The position numbers and the translations under genes are program-made. 42,838 nt of DNA from DATMRF01 sp035566435 (GTDB lineage Bacteria > Verrucomicrobiota > Verrucomicrobiia > Limisphaerales > UBA8199): NCBI GenBank assembly GCA_035566435.1, contig DATMRF010000061.1, forward strand, positions 1 through 42,838, given 5' to 3'. Positions 18,601 through 30,600 of the stretch are shown one piece after another. The notes under the pieces were generated by a model. That model was not told the DNA's origin. It ran no database searches and saw only the letters and a program-made list of their open reading frames with translations. Positions within the stretch are counted from its first letter, which is position 1; each line of letters opens with the position of its first letter.

Positions 18601-21600
18601 GAGGGGCTGTTTATCACATATCCGAGCCTGGGCGACTTGTCGGACCTGTCGAACCTGAACTTCAGCTCGATCGTCCAGGCGTTGCAGGGTATCGCCCAGA
18701 GCCTCAGCCAGCTCAGCGGCTTTGGGTTCCTCAACCAGAAACTGCCGATCATCGACATGAGCGTCAACGATTTGATCGGATACGCGGCCAAGTTCGCCGA
18801 CCTCATCAACGCCGTGAGCAATGGCGGAGGACAAAGTTTGCAGGACATCGTTTCCAGTTTGCAGACCCAGATCGACCAATTGTTCCACCTTAGCCCGAAT
18901 GTCCTGCAGATCATACTCGATAATGACGGATTGACCCCGTCGAGCTTGGTGACCGGCGGCGGCACGGTTAGCGCTCCCGCCACGGCCAGCATCAATCCTA
19001 ATGGTGACAACAACGCCTTCAACGTAACAGCCAGCGCCAACGGCACCATACTCAACAACTCGTTCATCCACATCGTTGGCAGTTCCGACGTGAACGGGAC
19101 CTCGGCAAACGTTAGTTGGGATAGCCGAAGCAAGATGCTGACGATCAAGATCAACCCTGGCCAAACCACAACGCAAAGCATTGTCGATGCGATTAATAAC
19201 GCCCATACGGCTGACCCAACGAACTTCCCGTGGATCGCGGCCAAGCCGGGGACGGATAACAGCAAGCCCGACGACGGCAGCGGGACCTTTACGACGCTGT
19301 CGCTGGAATTCAAGCTCAACTACACGGCTGCCTACGCCAATACGCTGCCGTTCCATCTGGACCTGGCGCAATTGCTGAGCCAGGTCGGGGGCAGCAATGC
19401 AGGACTGCAGGCCTTGCTGAATGGTGTGAGCGCGCTGGTGCAAGCTGACGCCTCCGGCACCCTGACGGTCAGCGCCGGCGCAGCGCTGACGCTCGATTTC
19501 GGGCTGGATTTGTCCAATGCCGCAAACATTCGGCCGTTTTTTTACGACGACACCGGTGTCGTGCTGACGGCGCGGGTGGTCGGCACCAACTTGAGCTTGA
19601 GCCTGACCGTGGGCTCGGTTGCCGGCATCCAAATTCAAAACGGGAGCGTCACGCTGGACGGCGATGGCGACCCGAGTACGACTCCCAAGACGCAGCCCAC
19701 GCCTGACAATGGCGCGCAGTTCTCGCTTACTTTGCGCGATACGGACGGCACCGGGCGGCACTACTTCGACTCGAATTTCTTCAGTACCGACAACATCAAT
19801 ATTCAATTAGCGGCGGGAGTCAGCGCGGTGTTGCCGGTTTTTGCGACCATCGGCGGTGTGTTGGTGCCACTCGGGGCTACAACCATCGATCCCACCACCG
19901 GCTACCCGCACAACGACCTGGTCATTAATATCCCCGACCTGGCCCGTTTCTTTGGATTGTCGCTGGCCAGCTCGAACACGGCTGTCGTCCGGTTCATCGG
20001 TCCCAACAACGACATGTCCATCACCGCCCCGAGCAGTGTGAAGGACTTCAGCGTTGTGCTTCAATCCGGCAGCACTGCGGCGAATTTCGATCCCGGCACC
20101 AATACCCTGACCCTTACAATCCAGGACGGGGTGACGACGGGCACCGCCCTCCAAACCGCGATTCAAGCCATCTCGACCCCGTCCAGCGGCTGGACGGTGG
20201 CGTTGCTCGATAACGATCCTGGCAACATCAACAATTCAACTCCGGCCCACAATGACGGCTCCGGAACCATCACCAGTGACTCGATTAAGCTGGTCGCGCC
20301 CGATTTCAGTTCGTTGTTCAGCAACCTGGACTTCTGCACCATTCTCGCCAGCGCCACCGGCCCCTTGTTGAAGGGACTGGACACGTTGCTGGGCAAGCTC
20401 GAAGACGGCATCAATTCGATCGTTTCGAATGTTGACCTGCCGCTGATCGGTAAAGGTTTGTCCGGCGCGGCCGACTTTATCCAGAACTTCCGCAGCGGTT
20501 TGCTGGCGGAACTGGAAAAGGACGTGCAGGATGCGAGCGGCGACGGATTGACGGCGGTGCAGAACGCGATCAAGAAGGCCTTCTGGAATTCGCTCGGGCC
20601 AGGCGGGCTCAATCTGCTGGTCGATGTCGCTACGGGCAATCCCCTCGATATTTCCAAAGGTTACGACCAGCTCAATGTCACACTCGACTGCAACACGGGT
20701 TTGTTGGTCAAGCTGCGTCTGGCCAAAGAACTAGACCTGGTGGATACCTCAGGTAACCCCATCGCGTTCAACATCGGCGTGCCCGGCTTCGGCCTCCAGG
20801 GCAATATCAACGTCAAGGTCGCCCTCGGCTTTGATTTGCGCTTCGGATTTGGCGTCAGCCCTCAGGATGGTTTCTTTTTCGACACCTCGAACAACCCGGC
20901 GTTGAAGCTCTATTTCAAGGTTACGCTGCCTAACACGCACTTTACCGGTCAACTGTTGTTCCTGCAGCTCGACATGGCCGATGATACGACCACGCCCAGC
21001 GTTTTCTCGGGGCAGTTCACCGTTGATTTCACCGACCCGAACAATGACGGCAAGCTCACCTGGGCCGAGCTGACTTCCGGCGGGACTTCGATAGGCGATC
21101 TCTTCCACCCGCAACTGGCCGCCGATGCCCTCGTTAACCTCGACCTGGCGGCCAGCTTCGGCGGTAACACCGCCTTCCCGCGGGTGCTGGCCCAGTTCCA
21201 CCTGCACTGGCATTTCGACGTGGCCAACGGCGCGGGCGAACCGCAAATCTCTTTTAATAACATCGAGCTGGATCTCGGAAGCTTTATTTCGAATTTCCTG
21301 GGGCCGATCCTGAGCAAGATCCAGAGCGTGACCAAACCGCTGCAACCGATCATCGACGTGGCTACGGCGCGCATCCCGATCTTGTCCGATCTCGCCGGGC
21401 ATACCATCACGCTGCTGGACCTGGCGCAGCTCTTTGGTTTGCTCGAGCCTTCCACGGTCGATTTCATCAAGGACGTCGGGCAAGTCATTACCCTGATCAA
21501 CGACATCCAGGGCATCGGCCAGGGCGATATTCTGATCCCGTTTGGTTCGTTCACGCTGAGCGGTGGCAGCGATGGTCAAATGGACCAGGTCGCCCCCACC

Positions 21601-24600
21601 GGCCCGAACTCCATCAATCTCCAGCAGTCCATCCTCAATGATCCCGACCCGGGCTTGAGTTCCCAGTATCAGAGTGCCGCAGCCGGCTTTGCGGGGGACC
21701 TAGGCAGCACGAAGAACTTCAGCATCCCGATCTTCGATCATCCCTCCCAGTTGTTCAATTTGTTCATCGGCAAGCCGGTCGGCTTGATCGAATGGCGAAT
21801 GCCGCAGTTCAAATTCACCTTCACCTACACCCAACAGATTCCGATTTATCCGCCGTTGTATGCTCAATTCGGCGGCGGCATCGGCGCGACCATCAATATC
21901 GGCTTCGGCTATGACACCTTCGGCATCCAGGAATTTATCAGTGATCCGAAGAAGAACGCCGTGGACCTGCTCGACGGCTTCTACGTCATCACCAACGACA
22001 CCAACGGCAAGCCGCAGCCTGCGTTGACGCTCACCGGCGAAATTTTCGCCGGCGCCGACATAAGTTTGGTCATCGTCGAAGTCGGCGTGCGCGGCGGCGT
22101 GTCGGCGACGGTGAATTTCTATTGGAACGACAACAGCGACAACGACGGCAAGATGCGCGTGAGCGAAATCATCGCCAACGCGCTGGAGGACCCGCGCTGC
22201 ATCTTCAACATCCAGGGCAGCATCAGCCTGTTCCTCGAGGCCTATCTCAAAATCGATCTGTTCTTCTTCAGCATCGATAAGACCTGGCGGTTCGCCACCA
22301 TTACGCTGGTGAGTTTCGACCTGACTTGCCCCGAGCCCGTGCTGGGTGAGATGAGCGGCGGCACGTTGACACTCAACATGGGACCGCTGGCCAGCCAGCG
22401 CCAGGTGGATGACACTTCGGATGGCAATGAAACTTTCGTCGTGCGCCACATCAGCGGCAGCGCCAGCAACGAGACGGTCCAGGTGACCTGGGCCCAGCAC
22501 ACGCAGACTTTCACCGGCGTGAGCGAAGTGGATGCCAACTGCGGCCAGGGCGACAATGTGCTCGATTTGCGCGGCGTCCTCTCCACTTGCAATCTTACGG
22601 GCGGGCCGGGCACCAACACCATTTATCTCAGTGACGGTCCGAATTCGACCTGCAACGGCGGCAGCGGCCCGGCGACGATCTATGCCAGCAAGGCCACCAC
22701 CGCCACCGGCGTGGTCATCCACGGCGGCGACGGCAATGACGTGATTACGGCGGGCACGGAGGCGATTACCATTTACGGCGATGGCGGCAGCGACACCATC
22801 ACCGGCAGCACCGGAAACGATCCTGGTGTGGACCACCTTTACGGTGGAGCGGGGGATGACAATATTACTGCCGGTAACCGCCAAACGTACATCGACGGCG
22901 GCGACGGGAATGACACCATTCACGGCGGCAGTGGCCTGGAATTCATTTTAGGCGGTGCGGGTGACGACACGATCTACTGTGGTGCGAGCGATAACATCGT
23001 GAACGGGGGCGACGGGAACGATGTCATCTACGGCGGTGCGGGCAACGACCTGCTAATCGGCGGCAACGGGGACAACACGATTTACGGCAACGCAGGGAGT
23101 GATCTCATCATCGGTAACAACGTCGCGACGGTGGCTGGAAAAGCCGTTACTGAAGCCAATTGGACCGCCCTCAACGCCGCGGTCGATAATATGGCATCGA
23201 ATGGCATCGGGCTAACTGGCGTATCCGGCCCGACCGACACCAGCAGCGGCAATTGCTTCCTGGTCGGTGGCGGCGGCAGCGATGTCATTTTCGGCGGCGG
23301 CGGCAACAACATCATTTACGGCGGCAACTTCCTGACCCCCGGCCAGACTTCAGTGATCACCGAGGACGGCAACAACTTCATCACCGGCGGCCCGGGCAAC
23401 GATACGATTTTTGGCGATGACGCGATGGGCAAAGCCGAGGACCGGAACACGGGCATCGCGATCAAATCCAGTGTTTGGGCTGACACCAACGGTAACCATA
23501 TCCGCGACAGCAGCGAAAAGGGCCTGGGCGGCGTCAACGTGTGGCTCTACAAGCAAAGCACTATCATCAATACGGCGTTGCCTGTGGGGACTGGCGCGCT
23601 GGCCATGACCACCACGGATGTGGATGGCTCGTTCCAATTCGTCGGCCTGGATCCGAACGGATACAAGATGGTCTTCTCCCTGCCCAGCAGTCTGAACTTC
23701 ACCCTGGTCCTTAACCCCGGCAACGTAGACATATCCACGACGGATAGCGACGCGGTGGACACCGTTTTCGCGGGCAGCGTCCACGCCGGCGTCACCGCTC
23801 CGTTCACGGTCGGGTTTAATACTACTTACAAGGCCGTCAGCGCCGGTTACACCGGCAATCCAGTTATTTCCGTCAGCAACGCTTCCGTCGCGCAGAGCAA
23901 CTCCACTGAGACCCAGATGGTCTTCAACGTCACTCTCTCGGGAACCGCTTTCTCGGGCACGACGGCGGTGCCGGTCGAGGTGGACTACTTCACTGCCGAC
24001 GGCAACAGCGTTAACCCGCTCCTGAACGCCACCGCGGGCCATGGCGATTATGTTCCCACCGTTGGCAGCCAGGACGTCATCTTTAAGCCGGGCGAAAGCA
24101 GCAAACAAATCACGATCCTGGTCAACAGCAGCGATACCTACAAACCGAATCAACAGTTCCGCTTGGAAGTAAGCGCTAAGCAGCTCAATCCCGACGGCAG
24201 CACCAGCCCGCTCAACGTCAACGGCTCCGCGGGCACCGTTACCGCGTTGGGCACCATCTTTAACACCGTGCCGGTGCCCGCCATCTCGATTTCCGATTGG
24301 AACCCGCGCGGCGCGACCCCGCAGTTCGTCTCGGACGACTTTATTAATTTTGCCGATTTCCGGCAAAAGCTGGTCAGCCAGGTCGGTCCAGTTTCGGCGT
24401 ATCTTTGGAGCCAATTCTCGGCCGCCGACCAGCAAACCCTGCAAAGCGCGACGGCGAGCCAGACCCAGCAGACCCAGGTGCTAATCTCCGAACTTAACAC
24501 GATTCTGGCCGCTCCTTCGATTTACACCCCGTCGCGCTTTGCGAGCATCACACTCTCGGTTCAGACCAGCGCGCTGCTGGCCACTTCGCCCATCGGCGAC

Positions 24601-27600
24601 GCTCTGGTGTTGCTCAATCGGTTGCTCTTGCAAGATGCCTATCCGACGGATCTAGCCAAGACCATCGCTGGTGCGACAGAGGGCGATACCGCTATGTTCG
24701 TCGTGACTCTCTCCAACCCGAGCGAGAACACGGTCACGGTCGATTGGAATACCGACACTTCCCTCCTCTCGGACGCCCAACCTAATCCCGCGGTGGACGC
24801 GGCGATTCCGTCACCGTTGCCACACGCCAGTTTCGTGATGGGCCAGGGCACGGTGACCTTCCAGCCCGGAGAAACCACCCAGGTAGTCACCGTCCAAACG
24901 CTGGCCAATAACTACCACGAGGGCGACAGTTCGTTCTGGGTTAATCTGTCCAATTCGACTTACGCGAGCATCACTGACCCGCGTGGCTGGGGAGTTATCC
25001 CCGACAAGGACCCCGCCCCGACGGTGACACTGGTGCCGGTAGTGCCTCGGTCTCCCACCGACCCGTTCACGACGGATGTCACAAAAGACCCTAGTTCACC
25101 GGTGGCCGTCAATTTCTACATCCAGGTCTCGGCCGCCAGTGGCCTGCCCGTGACGGTGACCTGGGCGACCTCCCCGGGCACGGCAGTGGAAGGTCGCGGG
25201 TCACAAGATCCGGATGTGGGTGATTTGCCCGACTACGTTGGTGTGCCGACCTCCACCTCGCCAGCCGGAGACGGTCAGTGGGTGTTCGCTCCAGGCGCGT
25301 CATTGTCCAAAATGATCACCGTCTGGGTGAACCCCACCAAGCCCTACACCCACCCGACTGACACGAAGAACTTTTTCGTCAATTTGCTAAGCGCCGACAA
25401 CGCAACGATCGCCGCGACCCCTGCCAACCAGACCAATCACGACACGGTCGTGATTCATCAGGCCGTGGCGACGACCGACGCTGGGCCGTGGAGCGTCTTC
25501 TTCGATTCACCGAGCTACGACGTCACCGAGCCGGCTACTGGCTCCATCCCTTTCACTTTCAATGTCGAACACACTCCGGGCAGTTCCCAGGCGGTTGCGG
25601 TCGTGACCATCGCCAATGGCACCGCCATTAACGGCGTCGACTACACCGCAGTTTACCGCCAGCTCGTCCGATTCGGTCCCAACGAGTTGAGCAAGCAAAT
25701 TACGATCAACATCCTGGCCGATGGCCTGGCGGATGGGAATGAGACCGTGCTGCTCTCGTTGAACAACCCGACGGGCGGCCCGGTGCGTGCCCAGCCCAGC
25801 TCCGCGGTAATAACCATTCATGAGGCCAACACTACGGCCTGGATTGAAGGTCCGCTGAAGGGATCAACCTCGCTGGCCCTCAGCGACATCCAGAACTTCA
25901 ACGGCCTAGTTTTCCTTCTCGCGCTGCACGTGGATCAGGTCTCGTTGTTCCTCTGGAACAGCTTCAGCGCGTCGCTGCAGGCCGAGATCTCGGCCCCGGA
26001 CGCGGCGCTGCCGGCCAATCTCACGGCGGCACTCAATACGATCATCCAGGGCCCTTCCATCTACACCCCGGCCAGATTTGCCGCAGTGGTCCTTTCGCCG
26101 GTTTCACAGGATTGGGTTGCCCATCCGCCCACGCTAGGCAACGATGTCCAGGAGTTCAATCGCTGGCTGCTGACGGATGCGTATTCATCCGTGGGCCTCT
26201 TTACCCAACCGAATCCGGCTCTGCAAACCAGCGACTTTACCGACTTTAATGGGTTGGTTTCAAAACTGGCTTCGCACACCGACCCGGTTTCCAATTACCT
26301 CTGGGGACTCTTTAGCGTCAGCCTGCAAAACGAAATAATGACGCCAGATTCGGCGTTGCAAGGGAACCTGACCACGGCCTTGAACAACATTCTCCTGGGA
26401 CCGTCGATCTACAGCCAGGCGGTTTTCGGCGCTGTAACCCTTTCATCCGTTACGAATGACTGGCTGATGCGAAACCCCACGGTGATTGAAAACCGCCTTG
26501 AGATGAACCGTTGGCTGCTGGCGAATGCGTATCCGGACCAAATCGGTTTACCGGTGTATGGCTTCGCGGAAGGCACCAGCGCCATCCCGAACACCTTCGC
26601 GAACCACAATTTCACGGTCTATCTGACCGCCCCGGCCGGCCCGAGTGGAGTCGCTTTCAGCTTCCAGAGCGTCGATCTGAGCGCTCGCTCAGCCGCTGGC
26701 CCCGATCAGGATTTCCAGGCTGTCTCGGGCGTCGTGTTCATCCCAGCCGGTACGGACCATAATACGATTGCGGTCCCGGTCCAGGAAGACGCCGTGGCCG
26801 AACCGAATGAGACTTTTGCCGTGCGGCTAATCAACTCGACCGGGCCGACAATCGACACCAATGCCAGCGCCGCGGTAGCCACCATCTTTGACGACGACTT
26901 GACCACCATCACCGGCACGATCTTCTACGACACCAACGGCAACGGTTACCAGGATTTGAACGACCCCGCAATGCCGGGGGTGAAGGTTGACATAACTTAT
27001 TATCTGAATGGGGTCGCGCAGCCGGTCGAGACCGTGACAACGGACGCCAACGGCAATTACACGGCGATGGTGGCGCTGGGCCAGGTTTCTCTGGCTATCG
27101 AGTCCAATACTGTGACCTCCCCCATCCCGGGTTTGGGTGGCGCCGGCTCCACGTATCACGTTACGACCCACAACGACACTCAGTCCGTCAACTACCAGGG
27201 TATCGTGGGTCTCCCTGGATTTGCCGACATCGGCTACCAGATCAACACAACTCCGACGGTGAATAAATCCACCGCCAAGGACGCCGGGCGTGGCGGGACG
27301 GACAATACGATTTATGGCGGGCCGGGCAGCGACACCATCCAGGTCGGCAACGGCTTCAACCACATCGTCGGCGGCTACTGGTACAGCGCGACTGACTCGA
27401 ACATCCCCATCAACTCCTCGCCCACCCACAGTTACGATGTCACTGTGCATGTCCAGACCTCTGGCTTGCCGATTCAGTACAGCAATGGCGCCGGACCAAT
27501 CTGGTATATTGACCCTGCTGACTTAAAGCTCGGCGGCGCGATCAGCGGTCAGATCTGGATTGGGACGCCGGCGACGCTCTTCATGCAGGACGTGGTGGTC

Positions 27601-30600
27601 ACGTTAATGGACTGCAACGGCAACCAGGTGGATTCACAGACCGCGCATAACGGAACCTACTCCTTCACCCATCTTTATGACCCCAGCAGCGGGCCGGCCA
27701 GCGAATACCTTGTCCGCTTTGACTTGCCCTCCGGTTATATTTTCCTGGCGCCCGGCCCCAACAACGATGTGCAGTTTGGAAACCTGACGCACGAGGTCAA
27801 CATCAGCAGTGGGACTCCTACCGCCACACTAAACGCCGGTATCACTCCAGGTGGCGTTGCTCTCGGCGGCGGCCAGTACAAATTCCAGTTCACTCAGCCA
27901 TCGTACATTACCTCGGATACCATCGCCAACAATGTGCTGACCGTCACCATCCAGCGTGGCAACTCGTTCCAGCCGGCGGCGATTGTGTTCGACACCGAGG
28001 CAGCGACGGCGGTGGCCGGCGTCGATTACGTCGCCGTATTTCATACACTGATCCAGTTCAATGTCGGCGAGTCTGAAAAGACAGTGAGCATTTCAATCCT
28101 GCAAACCAACAACCTCTTTAATTGCGCCGCTCCGAAGTACTTCAACCTGGTTTTGCGAGATCCGACCGGTCGCCCCATGGCTTCCGCGCCGGTGTTCCTC
28201 ACGGGACCGACGGTCAGCGACGATGACACTATCACTGCGGGCAGTGGCTGGAACATCGTCCTGGGCGACTCCGGCATCATTCCGGCTCCGACCATCATCG
28301 CCAATTCGTCCAGTCTTTCGAACATCATTTACACCGGCGGCGTCGGTAACGATGTCATTGATGCGGGCACAGGACCTGACTTCGTCAATGCCGGTCCCGG
28401 CAACGACACTATCTACGCCGATGCGGGCTTCAACACCATCCAGGGCGGCGCCGGCAATGACACCATTTACGTCGGGATGGACACTGAGAGCATCGATGGC
28501 GGCGATGGGTTCAACACGATCATTTCGAACCGCGACGTGCCGTATATCAATCTGACGGCCTCCGGCATCAACGCCACGCTGACGCTGGGGGTTGACAATA
28601 CCGTCCCCGGTATTCTCAGCACGCACAACCTCAAGAATATTCAGATGGCCGAGCTATTCGGTGGGCCGAGCAATAACACGTTCGACATCACCAACTGGGT
28701 CGGCTCTGCTTTCATTGTGGGCAACGGCGGCACCGACACGCTGCTGCTCAACACCACCCAGGCTCTGAAACTCAAGGACGCCACTTCGGCCGAGGCGAAC
28801 CTCTACTATTCGCTGTACGGCTTCTACAAAGATGCCACCGTCTCGCTCGCCAGCGGCGGCCAATATGATTTAAGCGCCCTTCAGAATGTGTTCATCACGC
28901 TGGGTGGTGGCGCAGGCGGTGTTACGGCCGATGCCTCGGGCTATTCGCGGCCGGTGACCTTCCAGGATATGCAGGGGAACGATACGCTGATTGGCGGTTC
29001 GGCCAATGACACCTTCCTGTTGAACGCGGGCCTGAGCCTCGGCACCGAGACGATTACCGGCAACGGCGGCACCGACTCGCTTGACTTCTCGACTTCCACC
29101 GTCGGAGTGATGGCGGACCTGAGCCAGGTGGGCGTGGTCCAGACCGTCTCGCCGGGCTTGAAATTGAAGCTCACGGACCAACTCGAAAATATCACCGGCA
29201 GTCGCTTTGCTGACACCCTCACCGGTGACAGCCTCAACAACATAATTAACGGCGGGATCGGTACCGACACACTCATCGCTGGAACCGGAAATGACACTTT
29301 CCCGTTCGATTGCGACACACCGCTGGGCAGCAAGACCATCGTGACGATTGGCGCTCCCGGGTTCAACACGCTCGATTTCTCCGGCACGCAGACCCAGCCC
29401 ATCACCATCGACCTGGCGGTCCTGGGCGTGCCGCAGGTGGTCAATCCTAACCTTACCATCACGGTCCAGGGCGTCGGCATCCGACAGGTGTTCGGGGGCA
29501 CGTTTATGAACACCCCGGGCACGTTCAGCAATACGATTCGCGGAAACTCCAGCGGTGACACACTCCATGGCGGACCCTTCGATGACCTGCTCCAGGGCCG
29601 CAGCGGCAACGACATCCTCGACGGGCGTGGCGGGCACAACATGCTGATCGGTGGCGGCGGGGTGGATACCGTGCTGGCGCAGGGTGATACGAACTTCACT
29701 TTGACCAACACGCTGCTGACTCAGTCTGACGGCACCACCGATTCGCTTGACGGTATCACGCTCGCCATCTTGACAGGTGGTGTGCATGCCAACACGTTCA
29801 ACATTACCGGCTGGAGCGGGACCGCAACTATCACCGGCGTTAAGGATCCCACCAATCCGCTGGACGACACGCTCATTGCCGGCGCCAACGCCGACTTCAC
29901 GCTCTCCGACACCTCCCTGGACAGCCCGAGCTTCTTCGCGCCCATCGCCCTGAGTGGTATTGACATCGCGATTCTGACGACCGGCGTGGGCGGCCATACC
30001 TTGGACGCTTCCAACTTCAGCGGTGAGGTCACGCTCAATGGCGGTGATGGCAACGACACGTTCATCCTTGGAGGCGGCCTGCAGAGCCATGCCGTAGTGA
30101 ATGGAGGACTAGGGACCAACGCCCTCATCGAGAACTACACCGGCGTAGTTCCCGATATCAACTTCACTGTCCAGGACACCAATCTGCTGGCCATTATCAA
30201 CCCAACGGCCGTGCACCCCATCCAGCGGATGGATGCCTTTACCAACATCCAATCCCTTACCCTCACCGGCGGCGCGGCAATCAACACCTACGACATCAGC
30301 GGGTGGCACGGAGCCAACCTGACCCTCAATGGCTCGGGAATTGTGAACACTCTCACGGCGCAACAGGCGGTGCCTGGCACAGTTACACTGACTGATACCT
30401 CCTTGGTGATGCCCAGCAGCGGCAGCATTACTCTGAACAATATCAGACGGGCGGTTATTACCGGTACTGTCGGTGATGATATTCTGGATGCTTCTGGCTA
30501 TAGCGGCGTTGCCATTCTCCATGGCGGTGCCGGCAACGATACGCTGATAGCAGGTTCCGGCCTCGACCTGCTGGATGGCGGGCCCGGTAATGATCGCTTT